DNA of 42,481 bases, from positions 1 through 42,481 of the forward strand of contig SVCP01000011.1 of assembly GCA_015058295.1 (NCBI GenBank), written 5' to 3'. The notes under the pieces are model-generated. The model had not been told where the DNA came from. It ran no database searches and saw only the letters and a program-made list of their open reading frames with translations. Origin of the DNA: Anaerofustis stercorihominis. GTDB taxonomy: Bacteria > Bacillota > Clostridia > Eubacteriales > Anaerofustaceae. Of this stretch, positions 23,909-32,062 are shown one piece after another (the first letter of the stretch is position 1; each line of letters opens with the position of its first letter). A program made the position numbers and the translations under genes.

Positions 23909-25477
23909 ATGAGATCCGTTGAGATACTGGACACAACACTTCGTGACGGCGCCCAGGCGGAAGGGATATCCTTCAGTGTGGAGGATAAGCTGGCGATAAT
24001 AAAAATCCTCGACGAGGCAGGAATTCACATCATTGAGTGCGGAAACCCGTATTCCAATCCAAAAGACCGTGAATTGTTTGAAAAACTCAGATCCGTAAAG
24101 ACCAATTCCCTTGTCGCAGCATTCGGATCCACAAGAAAAAAAGACAGCGATGTAAAAAGTGACATGACGCTCCGCAGCCTTATTGGCAGCGGGGCTTGTG
24201 TTGCGTCTGTCGTAGGGAAAAGCTCTCTCTTTCAGGTTGAGCATGTCCTCGGGACAACAGGGGACGAAAACCTGAAAATGATAAGCGAAAGCATATCCGA
24301 ATTGAAAAATGCAGGTATGAACGTGTATTTTGACTGTGAGCACTTTTTCGACGGATACAAAAACAACAAAGATTATTCCATGAGAAGCCTTCAGGCTGCT
24401 TCTGATGCAGGGGCGGACTGCCTTGTTCTTTGTGATACAAACGGTGCTGCACTCTGCGATGAAGTTACACAAATCGTCAGCGAAGTTGTGAAGACATTCC
24501 CCGATACGAAAATAGGGGTGCATTTTCATAATGATCTTGGTCTTGCCACTGCAAATACTCTTGCAGCGGTAACTGCCGGTGCAGTACACATTCAGGGGAC
24601 ACTTCTCGGTTTTGGTGAAAGATGCGGAAATGCTTCTCTTGCAGAAATAATCCCGACGCTTACATACAAAATGGGGTATGAATGTATACCGGAAAGCTCT
24701 CTCAGAAAGCTTTATGAATATGCGAGATCTGTTGCAAATGTATGTGAGTATGAAATAAATAAATCAACTCCGTATATCGGTGAAAGGGCTTTTTCACATA
24801 AAGGAGGTATGCATATTGACGGAATGTTGAAGGATTCCTCTGCATTCGAGCATATCTCTCCGGAAATGGTGGGAAATCAAAGGAATTTCCTGCTCAGCGA
24901 AGTGTCGGGAAAAGGTGCAATACTCAATAAAGCCGGCGAATATATCAGTTTCAGCGGAAAAAACGATGAAAAGGCTATAAAAGTACTTGAAGCCATAAAG
25001 CAAAAGGAACTTGAAGGATATCAGTACGAAAATGCAGAAGCATCATTTGAGCTTCTTGTGAAAAATCTTTTCGGAATGGTGAAGGAATACTTTACTGTAG
25101 AGCTTTACAGGGTTATGGGTGAAAAATCCGTCGGAGCAACGAAAAATATTGCGTCCGCAATGGTGAAGATCGAAGTGGGAGGAAATACGGAATTTACCGC
25201 AGCAGAAGGCAACGGCCCCGTAAATGCCCTTGACGGAGCATTAAGACGTGCCCTTGAAGTATTCTTCCCGTCACTTAAAGAGCTCAGGCTCATCGACTAT
25301 CGTGTTCGTGTTGTAAACCCGGAAGAAGCAACGGGAACGAAAGTAAGGGTAACAATTACTTCCCAGAGTGACAGTCTGCCACAGTTTTCAACAATAGGAG
25401 TTTCAACGGACGTAATAGACGCATCGTTCAATGCGTTGTATGATTCGTATATTTATTTTCTGTCAAAGACGGAATAA
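23909..25477 (+). CDS. cimA: (R)-citramalate synthase, 522 aa
   Basis: CimA condenses pyruvate with acetyl-CoA to (R)-citramalate, the first step of the threonine-independent route to 2-oxobutyrate and isoleucine. The LDTTLRDGAQAEGISFS motif has the substrate/metal residues R12 and D13; the metal-binding HxH is H205/H207 in GVHFHNDLG; GFGERCGNASL follows. The AEHFFDGYK-type segment (here CEHFFDGYKNN), length and C-terminal LeuA-type regulatory domain (about residues 395-520) match the citramalate synthase branch rather than 2-isopropylmalate or homocitrate synthase. The start at 23909 has a modest GGAGA site. Last gene of the T-box operon. Confidence 0.9.
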   Translation: MRSVEILDTTLRDGAQAEGISFSVEDKLAIIKILDEAGIHIIECGNPYSNPKDRELFEKLRSVKTNSLVAAFGSTRKKDSDVKSDMTLRSLIGSGACVASVVGKSSLFQVEHVLGTTGDENLKMISESISELKNAGMNVYFDCEHFFDGYKNNKDYSMRSLQAASDAGADCLVLCDTNGAALCDEVTQIVSEVVKTFPDTKIGVHFHNDLGLATANTLAAVTAGAVHIQGTLLGFGERCGNASLAEIIPTLTYKMGYECIPESSLRKLYEYARSVANVCEYEINKSTPYIGERAFSHKGGMHIDGMLKDSSAFEHISPEMVGNQRNFLLSEVSGKGAILNKAGEYISFSGKNDEKAIKVLEAIKQKELEGYQYENAEASFELLVKNLFGMVKEYFTVELYRVMGEKSVGATKNIASAMVKIEVGGNTEFTAAEGNGPVNALDGALRRALEVFFPSLKELRLIDYRVRVVNPEEATGTKVRVTITSQSDSLPQFSTIGVSTDVIDASFNALYDSYIYFLSKTE

Positions 25478-25486
25478 TAAACATAA

Positions 25487-25519
25487 AAAAGCCATTCATC
25501 AATCTGATGAATGGCTTTT
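25487..25519. terminator. Bidirectional terminator between cimA and the MFS gene
   Basis: AAAAGCCATTCATC pairs with GATGAATGGCTTTT (14 bp, loop AATCT). Confidence 0.9.
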
Positions 25520-25523
25520 GTGT

Positions 25524-26735
25524 TCAGTCATTGTTAATAAACCTGTTCCATGGCTTTGTTGCAAGAATACATATCATAGTGCCTGAAAGTGCAATGCCGA
25601 TCCAGCTCAGGAGAGTAAAATTCCAGCCGAGTTTTTCGGAAAGAAGGGCGATACCGTATGTGGATATTGCACTTCCAACATATGTGCAGGAGTTGAGAAC
25701 TCCCGATACGGTGGATACGTTGCCGTGTTTTTCAAAATATGGCGGGAGCATAGTGATAAGCATCATATTTACGCCGTGCATGCTGCCCGTAAGTATAGCC
25801 AGAAAAAGTATGGACAACGGGGCGATGTTTCCGGTTGTTATAAACAACATCACAGCAGATACAGCCCCTGCGCCGAATAGCACGGAGGCGCATTTTATTG
25901 GATTTGTGAATTTATTTTTGTAAAGAATGGACGTTGCCTGAATGCAGATGATGCTGAACACAGGAAGAATCACACCCGAAAGAATGCATATTTTGCTGCT
26001 GATATTATATGTTTCGTTTATGTACGAAGGCATCCACGTTGTGACTCCGTCGCGGAGCATTCCCTGAAGAATTATGGCAAGCATAATACATACCATGAAC
26101 GGCCTGAACAGAACTTTATTGTCTGCACGAGAATCTGCCACGGACTTTTTTTTATACACAGTATCGCATCGGAGTGATGAACTGCACCACAGAACAAGCA
26201 TAATGAATCCTGCGGTTGCGCAGAAGACAAACACCTGTTTCCATCCGAAGAATGAAATTACTACCGGCGACAGCAGATATACGGCTATGGTCCCGAAACT
26301 GCTTGCCCGGATAACACTTACGGATACTTTTGTATAATCTTCTTTGCTAAGAAGCGAGCTCATGATTCTGACGAGCGGAGGCCACATAAATGCCTGTGCA
26401 AATCCGTTTATGCTCCATACAATGAGCATCTGATACGGGCTCTTGCATAAGGTTACAAGAATATTCATTGCGGAAGATACCATCAGGCCAAGAGCAACGA
26501 GCTTTTTCGGAGAAAATCTGTCCCCGCATATGCCGCTTACTATCTGACCTGTTCCGTAAAATGCAAAACATCCGGTGACTGACATGGACAGAAGCGTTCG
26601 GGAAAATTGTGTTGCGTTTTCCATTTCGGAGATTATTGCACCGAAGTTTATTCTCGTCATATAGCTTATCATATATGTTGCGGAAAGCAGAACGGACAGT
26701 TTTGTTACATCTTTTCTGTCCACGATCTTGTTCAT
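25524..26735 (-). CDS. Major facilitator superfamily transporter, 403 aa
   Basis: About twelve hydrophobic segments in two halves. The N-terminal part (YMTRINFGAIISEM, GQIVSGICGDRFSPKKLVALG) and the mid-protein TWMPSYINETYN resemble the organophosphate:phosphate antiporter branch (GlpT/UhpT), but the substrate is uncertain. ATG at 26735 with AGGAG on the minus strand and its own consensus promoter. It is convergent with the T-box operon and divergent from the radical SAM gene, with no sign of joint function. Confidence 0.88.
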   Translation of the reverse strand: MNKIVDRKDVTKLSVLLSATYMISYMTRINFGAIISEMENATQFSRTLLSMSVTGCFAFYGTGQIVSGICGDRFSPKKLVALGLMVSSAMNILVTLCKSPYQMLIVWSINGFAQAFMWPPLVRIMSSLLSKEDYTKVSVSVIRASSFGTIAVYLLSPVVISFFGWKQVFVFCATAGFIMLVLWCSSSLRCDTVYKKKSVADSRADNKVLFRPFMVCIMLAIILQGMLRDGVTTWMPSYINETYNISSKICILSGVILPVFSIICIQATSILYKNKFTNPIKCASVLFGAGAVSAVMLFITTGNIAPLSILFLAILTGSMHGVNMMLITMLPPYFEKHGNVSTVSGVLNSCTYVGSAISTYGIALLSEKLGWNFTLLSWIGIALSGTMICILATKPWNRFINND

Positions 26736-26773
26736 TTTATGTTACTCCTTATGAGATATGTTTATCTCCGGGA

Positions 26774-26802
26774 ATTTTATCACTTCATAATCATTATGTC
26801 AA
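26774..26802 (-). promoter_or_regulatory. Promoter of the MFS gene
   Basis: On the minus strand TTGACA (26802-26797), 17 bp, TAAAAT (26779-26774), with TGA before the -10. Confidence 0.8.
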
Positions 26803-26831
26803 CGATGCAGGGTTTACTTCATAAGGTTTTG

Positions 26832-26860
26832 TTTACAAACGGGCAAAAAGGTTATATAAT
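26832..26860 (+). promoter_or_regulatory. Promoter of the radical SAM gene
   Basis: TTTACA (26832-26837), 17 bp, TATAAT (26855-26860). Confidence 0.8.
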
Positions 26861-26904
26861 CATTTAATACAAATTGTTTATAAATATTTTACGGAGGTGA
26901 TACT

Positions 26905-27918
26905 ATAAAAGCACGACATATACCCAGAATTGATATCCGTGACAGAATAGAATTAAAAAATGCGCTTCCGCTGCGCACACCGTATGTAATATATATAGAT
27001 CCGTGTGATACCTGCAATTTCCGCTGCAAATTCTGTCCGTCAGGCAATATTGATCTTATGAAAAAAACAGAAGGCAGAAGCCACGGTCCGATGGATATGC
27101 AGAGATATGAATGGATAATAGATTCCCTCGCAGAATTTGACGACCCCATACAGGTCATAAGACTTTATAAGGAAGGTGAACCGCTTCTGCATCCGAAATT
27201 TGCGGATATGGTCAGATATGCGAAAAAGTCTCCCCATTGTATAAAAGTAGATACCACAACAAACGGTTCTCTGCTGACTCCCGAAAGAAGCCTTGAAATA
27301 ATAGATGCAGGCCTTGACAGAATAAACATTTCCGTGGAAGGGATAAATCCCGAACAATACAAAGACTTTTCACGCTACAGCATAGATTATGACAGATTCG
27401 TGGATAACATCAGATTTTTCTACGAACATAAAAAGCAGTGTGAAATGAATATCAAGATAAACGGTGATATTCTCACCCCACAGCAGGAAGAAGATTTTTA
27501 TCGTATTTTCGGAGACATCACCGATGGCATTTCCGTCGAGCGGACCATAGATTACTGGCCGAAATACAACGAAATGAGTGTTGAATACGATGAAAGTGTG
27601 AGCCTTCTCGGTGGAATGGCAGGAGAAGTGGAAGTTTGTCCGTATGTATTTTACGAAATGTGCATCAACTCAAACGGAAGTTACAGTCTTTGCCGTTTTG
27701 ACTGGAATCACGCAATGATCCTCGGAAGGGATATGGCTGAATGGCCCACACCGAGAAAGATATGGGACAGCATTACTCTGTGGCAGTTCCAGCAGAGATT
27801 TCTCCGCAAAGAGAAAAAGCTCCTGACTGTGCTTTCCTGCCCAAAATGCGGAATACTCAAACAAGGTGTTCCGGAAAATATAGACGAATTCGCAGATGAG
27901 ATACTTGATCTGATGTGA
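26905..27918 (+). CDS. Radical SAM/SPASM protein, 337 aa, apparent AUA start
   Basis: The CxxxCxxC motif that binds the SAM-cleaving [4Fe-4S] cluster reads CNFRCKFC, near residue 38. The C-terminal SPASM-like part has CPYVFYEMCINSNG, LCRFDW and SCPKCG for auxiliary clusters. The first ATG, at 27058, lies after the cluster motif and cannot be the start. The frame is open upstream to 26884 with no ATG, GTG or TTG. A GGAGGTGA site at 26893-26900 is correctly spaced for ATA at 26905 (ATA AAA GCA). The alternatives are CTG at 26971 without a site, or a sequence error. Substrate unknown; no precursor peptide gene is seen nearby. Confidence 0.85.
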   Translation: MKARHIPRIDIRDRIELKNALPLRTPYVIYIDPCDTCNFRCKFCPSGNIDLMKKTEGRSHGPMDMQRYEWIIDSLAEFDDPIQVIRLYKEGEPLLHPKFADMVRYAKKSPHCIKVDTTTNGSLLTPERSLEIIDAGLDRINISVEGINPEQYKDFSRYSIDYDRFVDNIRFFYEHKKQCEMNIKINGDILTPQQEEDFYRIFGDITDGISVERTIDYWPKYNEMSVEYDESVSLLGGMAGEVEVCPYVFYEMCINSNGSYSLCRFDWNHAMILGRDMAEWPTPRKIWDSITLWQFQQRFLRKEKKLLTVLSCPKCGILKQGVPENIDEFADEILDLM

Positions 27919-27942
27919 AAAATAAAACTTATATATAAATTT

Positions 27943-27974
27943 AACCTCCGGTGTAATTCCGGAGGTTTGTTTTT
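27943..27974 (+). terminator. Terminator of the radical SAM gene
   Basis: AACCTCCGG-n7-CCGGAGGTT, then TTGTTTTT. Confidence 0.85.
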
Positions 27975-28161
27975 ACCACCCTGCAGGTTCATCATCTTCA
28001 ACATATTCCGCAATATCCTCAAGCCTGCAGTCTGGAATCTTGCAGAGCTGGTTGAGGGTGTAAGTATTGACATTTGCATTTTTTCTCAGTCTGTCAAGCT
28101 GACCGTTGCTGATATGGTAATCTTTGATCAGCTTATATTGCGAAATATTCTTTTCCTTCAT
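27973..28161 (-). CDS. Small XRE-type helix-turn-helix protein, 62 aa
   Basis: Almost the whole protein is a single Cro/C1-type HTH (ISQYKLIKDYHISNGQLDRL, then TYTLNQLCKIPDCRLEDIAEYV). The ATG at 28161 gives the usual MKEKNIS start; a GTG three codons upstream (28170) is also possible. The ribosome site is weak. It follows the larger XRE gene by 28 bp on the same strand, so the two may be translated from one message. Target unknown. Confidence 0.78.
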   Translation of the reverse strand: MKEKNISQYKLIKDYHISNGQLDRLRKNANVNTYTLNQLCKIPDCRLEDIAEYVEDDEPAGW

Positions 28162-28189
28162 GGTTTCCACAATCTATCATAAATTATCA

Positions 28190-28504
28190 TTATTTATTCT
28201 GTTTCAAGCCCTTTGCCAAATTTATGATAAGATTCAGCTGTTCATTGCTGAGACCTTTTGTGGCATCGAGAAGCTCCTGTGTTCTGATGGGATTTTTATT
28301 TTCCGTATCGAAAAACTCTGAAGGAGTTATGCCGAAATACTCACAGATATAGAAAAATACCGTCATTGACGGATAGTTTACTCCGTTTTCTATGTTGTTA
28401 ATATAATTGGCACTCTGCCCTAAAGACAGGCTCATATCCCGTGCCGAAACACCTTTATTTATTCGTAATTGAGTTAATCTTCTTGCGAATTCATCTTTTT
28501 CCAT
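28190..28504 (-). CDS. XRE-family regulator, 104 aa
   Basis: N-terminal HTH (RRLTQLRINKGVSARDMSLSLGQSANYINNIENG) with a C-terminal helix pair (ELLDATKGLSNEQLNLIINLAKGL) likely to mediate dimerisation. The ATG at 28504 has AGGTGG upstream on the minus strand; an earlier in-frame ATG at 28528 lies upstream of that site. It is divergent from the SLOG gene across about 140 bp, so it may control that gene and its own pair (inference). Confidence 0.85.
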   Translation of the reverse strand: MEKDEFARRLTQLRINKGVSARDMSLSLGQSANYINNIENGVNYPSMTVFFYICEYFGITPSEFFDTENKNPIRTQELLDATKGLSNEQLNLIINLAKGLKQNK

Positions 28505-28644
28505 GCATACACCACCTAATATACACAATTGTAATATACAGTATTTGTAAAACCGTGCATTTTATTTGGGTGTATGTGTTGATGTGCACAGTAAAAATGT
28601 GTATTATTGATGTGATGCATATTTTATTTAGATAAAGGTGGCAT

Positions 28645-29130
28645 ATGAAAAACAAAACATGCTGTTTTACGGGGCACAGAAAAATCCCCGCAGATGAAGT
28701 TGCGATTATAGAAAAACGTACGGAAGAAGCTGTAATAAATCTTATCGGAAAAGGCTATCGCTTTTTCGGGACGGGCGGAGCCCTCGGATATGATACTGTT
28801 GCCGCAACAGTTGTTTTGAAATTAAAATTAATTTATCCGCATATCAGGCTGATTCTTGTGCTTCCGTGTCGTGATCAGGCAAATTTATGGAGTAATCGGG
28901 ACAGGGAGATTTATGAAAATATAAAACGAAGCGCAGATAAAATAGTTTATGTATCGGAAAAATATACGTATGATTGTATGCAGAAAAGAAATCGTCATCT
29001 TGTAGATCACAGCGCTGTATGCATCTGTTATCTGAAAAAAAGCAGTGGCGGAACAGCTTACACTGTGGATTATGCGTTGAAAAAAGGATTGTTTGTTTTT
29101 AATGTAGCGTCATACAGGCGTGTGAGCTGA
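28645..29130 (+). CDS. SLOG-superfamily protein (DUF1273/YpsA-like), 161 aa
   Basis: The N-terminal CCFTGHRKI and the FGTGGALGYDTVAA segment are the nucleotide-binding signature of the SLOG fold, and the C-terminal VCICYLKKSSGGTAYTVDYA completes it. Family members are thought to bind nucleotide-derived ligands; B. subtilis YpsA is linked to cell division and oxidative stress, but no enzyme activity is established. ATG at 28645 with AAAGGTGG. Adjacent XRE genes on the other strand make it part of a small regulatory island. Confidence 0.87.
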   Translation: MKNKTCCFTGHRKIPADEVAIIEKRTEEAVINLIGKGYRFFGTGGALGYDTVAATVVLKLKLIYPHIRLILVLPCRDQANLWSNRDREIYENIKRSADKIVYVSEKYTYDCMQKRNRHLVDHSAVCICYLKKSSGGTAYTVDYALKKGLFVFNVASYRRVS

Positions 29131-29138
29131 AAAAAAGC

Positions 29139-29160
29139 AACGCACTCATATGAGTGCGTT
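29139..29160. terminator. Bidirectional terminator (palindrome)
   Basis: AACGCACTCAT followed directly by ATGAGTGCGTT, an 11-bp perfect palindrome, with T-rich flanks on both strands. Confidence 0.8.
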
Positions 29161-29183
29161 TTCGTGTTTTTGTCTGTGAATAA

Positions 29184-30170
29184 TTATTTATTTTTATAGT
29201 ACCATGTAGAGTATTCGTACAGTTCGTTTGCCATAAGTTCCGCGATTTTCGGATCTTTGTGGCTTGTGGAAGTGAGAAGGCCGCCTTCGAGAGCGTATGT
29301 ATCAACGAAGTTATGGATATAGTTGATGATTTCTTCTTCTGTTCTTTCTTCGCTTCCGAGCCAGTCTCTGTCCATGCCGATCTGGATGGGAAGAGCATTT
29401 CCGTAGCGTTTTCTGATAGCAACAAGGTCGTTCATTCCCTGTGCTTCCCACATATCCGCTCCGCATTCGATCGTCTGCCGTGCGAGTTCGCCGCATTTAC
29501 CGCAGGAGTGGTAGTCAACATATTTGCCGTTTGCGTGTGCGAAGTCTGTTATTCTCTTCATTTCGTCGTGAACGAGTTCTCTCCAGAGTGCAGGGGAGAT
29601 GAACATTGACTGCTGTGTGCCCCAGTCATCTGAGTTGATGAAGCCGTCGATGGGAGCAAATTCTTTGATTACTTTGTCCATCATAGCGATTTTATAATCT
29701 GCCATTTTTACGAAATATTCTTTTACTGTATCTTTTTCTTCGTAAAGATATGCAAGTCCTTCAGCAGGGTCTACGAGAGAAAGCCATCTTTCAAACAGGC
29801 CGTTCTGCATAAGATAGAAGTTGAATTTTGTGGGGTCTGCATTTTCAGCTGCTTTTTTTCCTGCTTCTGTGAAATCATATTCATCAAGGTTCGGGAATTT
29901 GAGTTTTTCAACCCATTCAGCAGGATCATCAAGAAGGAATGTGCCCGGTGTTACCATCTGACCGCCTACTGTGGGAACGTCTGTCCAGTGTACTCCGAAC
30001 CAGTCGTAGTCTGTTTTGCCGAAAAACGGGCGGTCGTTGTCTGCTGTGTTGAAGATAACGCCTTTGTCGAGTGTCATGTTCGGAACCCAGAGGGGTTTTT
30101 TCTTGTCAAATACCATCTGCATATTTTCTTTCGCAGTGATGGGATAATCGATTTTGATGGGATTTGCCAT
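29184..30170 (-). CDS. Uroporphyrinogen decarboxylase-like (MtaA/CmuA type) protein, 328 aa
   Basis: The UroD fold is shared by haem UroD and by methyltransferases that move methyl groups from corrinoid proteins. VDYHSCGKCGELARQ provides a His and Cys pair as in the zinc site of MtaA-type enzymes, which haem UroD lacks. The C-terminal position where these enzymes often have a third zinc cysteine reads LLTSTSHKDP, with no cysteine. No corrinoid protein or partner methyltransferase gene is adjacent, so a demethylation role is only suggested. The ATG at 30170 has an AAAGGAG site. It is divergent from the PucR-type gene. Confidence 0.82.
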   Translation of the reverse strand: MANPIKIDYPITAKENMQMVFDKKKPLWVPNMTLDKGVIFNTADNDRPFFGKTDYDWFGVHWTDVPTVGGQMVTPGTFLLDDPAEWVEKLKFPNLDEYDFTEAGKKAAENADPTKFNFYLMQNGLFERWLSLVDPAEGLAYLYEEKDTVKEYFVKMADYKIAMMDKVIKEFAPIDGFINSDDWGTQQSMFISPALWRELVHDEMKRITDFAHANGKYVDYHSCGKCGELARQTIECGADMWEAQGMNDLVAIRKRYGNALPIQIGMDRDWLGSEERTEEEIINYIHNFVDTYALEGGLLTSTSHKDPKIAELMANELYEYSTWYYKNK

Positions 30171-30208
30171 TGTATATCTCCTTTGTGCTATATTGTATTC
30201 TGTATAGA

Positions 30209-30237
30209 ATTGTAACACCTTTATGTTTGATTAACAA
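30209..30237 (-). promoter_or_regulatory. Promoter of the UroD-like gene
   Basis: On the minus strand TTGTTA (30237-30232), 17 bp, TACAAT (30214-30209). Confidence 0.6.
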
Positions 30238-30245
30238 GTGTTAAT
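30230..30245. promoter_or_regulatory. Palindrome over the UroD-like -35 box
   Basis: ATTAACA-AG-TGTTAAT, a perfect 7-bp inverted repeat that covers the minus-strand -35; a candidate operator for the divergent regulator. Confidence 0.5.
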
Positions 30246-30399
30246 GATTATCCCGTATTAAGTTATTTTGGCTGTGTGTCTTTGATTTTTGAACGAAATT
30301 TGTACCCTATGCATAAAAAAATTAAGGAATTTATAGATTTTTGCGCAATTACTATTTGTGCTGCGAGTACAAATGTGTTATTATATTTACAGTAAATCG
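30246..30399. other. Rest of the UroD/PucR intergenic region, no gene seen
   Basis: Part of the roughly 380-bp gap between the divergent genes. AT-rich, with no open frame carrying a ribosome site and no RNA structure recognised. Confidence 0.6.
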
Positions 30400-30427
30400 T
30401 TGAATGGTCTGTCGTGAATTATACAAT
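30400..30427 (+). promoter_or_regulatory. Promoter of the PucR-type gene
   Basis: TTGAAT (30400-30405), 16 bp, TACAAT (30422-30427). Confidence 0.65.
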
Positions 30428-30440
30428 GTTAGAATTCACG
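30413..30440. promoter_or_regulatory. Inverted repeat around the PucR-type -10 box
   Basis: CGTGAATT (30413-30420) and AATTCACG (30433-30440), 12 bp apart, flank the -10; a possible autoregulatory operator. Confidence 0.5.
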
Positions 30441-30549
30441 GTACTAAAAATCTTGTTCAGTTTGATTTTCCTGCGATAATGTATAGAAAATTGTTTGTGA
30501 TTAATATACAATTCGCCTGTGTCCGAAATTATCCGAAGGAGTATTGTTT

Positions 30550-32025
30550 ATGAGATTAAGTATGTGGATGATTGCGAACCGCCTCAGTGCACTTGATCCG
30601 GAAATTCATATCAGGGATTCCGCCCCTATCACGCTCAGAAGTGCGAGAAGAGCTTATGCGACAAATTGTGTTCATGTATACCAGGAAGGTAATGATATTA
30701 TCTGTAACGGCGAAGGTGATTACATCAAGCTTAAAGATATGGGGACAGAGCAGGCATTTGAGCTTGTTCAGTACATATTTGACTTTTATGATGACTGGGC
30801 AGCAGGAGTTCGTCAGGCCGCAGAAGAGATGGACTATCAGAGGATAGTTGACGAGTGCTGGCATGTTTTTCATAATCCCATCGTTTTTCTCGATGCAAAC
30901 TGCAAGGTTCTTGCCATGAGCGGAGAATATGCGGAAGATGAGATCGACAGCGAATGGCAGTATCTGAGCAGATACGGATATTCTTCTGTTGTTGCTGTAA
31001 GTTCGTATGCAAACAGCGGTCCACAGGACGGTCAGTCCGCAAAGCCCTATGTATTCCACGCACAGTCTCCGGATCAGATAGATTGTCTTTCGATTCCCCT
31101 TGTTCATGAAAATGCCAACTGCGGAAGAATAAATGTCCTGCAGTTCGGAAGAAAACTTAATCTTGGGGATATGCAGCTTCTGGGATATCTTGCAGACATA
31201 ATCACTTCAACTCTCGGTGCACTCACGCCCAGTGATGAACATACATCTACGAGAAACGTATTTTATGATCTTCTCATCGGTCAGAATGTGGCAAAAGATA
31301 CTCTTGATTTTCAGATGCAGTATATGCACTGGGATAAGGAAGATCCGCTTTATGTTGTGACACTCGTGCCGAAAGATGAAAGCCTGCCGACGGAACTGTT
31401 GTCTCTTGTATCAAGTCTTCTGTCAAAGCAGATTCCCGGTGCAGTGGTTCTTGTCATAGACCGTTCTGTAATAGTCGTATATAACGAAAAGCATACGCCG
31501 AAAGAGCAGTTTATGAATGTCATCCGCCATATCGTAAAACAGAACGGACTGTATATGGGCATAAGTCTTCCGGTGTTCAGTGTGTATTCTCTGGATATGT
31601 TCTATAAACAGGCTGTCTCAGCCATTGAATACGGGAAATTGTTCAGAGACAAAAAAGACGGGGAAGATATTTTCAGTTTCTATGATTATGCAATAGATTA
31701 TATTATCGAAAACAGCGGAACTGAGAATCTTCTGTATGTATGTCATCCGGACATTCTGTCAATATATATGTCCGACAATGAAGCATCTTCGGACAGAATG
31801 ACGACTCTTCGGTCATATCTGAACAATGAGAGGTCCCTTGTGAATACTGCGCAGGAATTGTATGTTCACAGAAACACTCTCGTATACAGAATCAAAAAGA
31901 TTACAGACAGTATGAAATATGATATAAATGATGTATATACACGTGATTATATGAAAATATCTATCAAGCTTATCGATCTTGCATCAAGCAGGGGAGGTAT
32001 TGCATCGTTTATGCGCAAAAAGTAA
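30550..32025 (+). CDS. PucR/CdaR-type transcriptional regulator, 491 aa
   Basis: The C-terminal 60 residues hold the PucR-type HTH (LRSYLNNERSLVNTAQELYVHRNTLVYRIKKI), preceded by a GGDEF-like middle domain without catalytic residues (VFYDLLIGQNV to KLFRDKK). The N-terminal half is a sensor-like region (WHVFHNPIVFLDANCKVLAMSGEY), reminiscent of a PAS/GAF fold. The ATG at 30550 has AAGGAG at 30536-30541; a TTG two codons earlier is too close to it. Divergent orientation suggests it controls the UroD-like gene and itself, with the two palindromes as candidate sites (inference). Confidence 0.87.
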   Translation: MRLSMWMIANRLSALDPEIHIRDSAPITLRSARRAYATNCVHVYQEGNDIICNGEGDYIKLKDMGTEQAFELVQYIFDFYDDWAAGVRQAAEEMDYQRIVDECWHVFHNPIVFLDANCKVLAMSGEYAEDEIDSEWQYLSRYGYSSVVAVSSYANSGPQDGQSAKPYVFHAQSPDQIDCLSIPLVHENANCGRINVLQFGRKLNLGDMQLLGYLADIITSTLGALTPSDEHTSTRNVFYDLLIGQNVAKDTLDFQMQYMHWDKEDPLYVVTLVPKDESLPTELLSLVSSLLSKQIPGAVVLVIDRSVIVVYNEKHTPKEQFMNVIRHIVKQNGLYMGISLPVFSVYSLDMFYKQAVSAIEYGKLFRDKKDGEDIFSFYDYAIDYIIENSGTENLLYVCHPDILSIYMSDNEASSDRMTTLRSYLNNERSLVNTAQELYVHRNTLVYRIKKITDSMKYDINDVYTRDYMKISIKLIDLASSRGGIASFMRKK

Positions 32026-32029
32026 TATT

Positions 32030-32062
32030 ACGGGATGCATTATATAACGCATCCCGTTTTTT
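32030..32062 (+). terminator. Terminator of the PucR-type gene
   Basis: ACGGGATGC/GCATCCCGT stem (32030-32038 with 32049-32057), then T residues. Confidence 0.85.
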
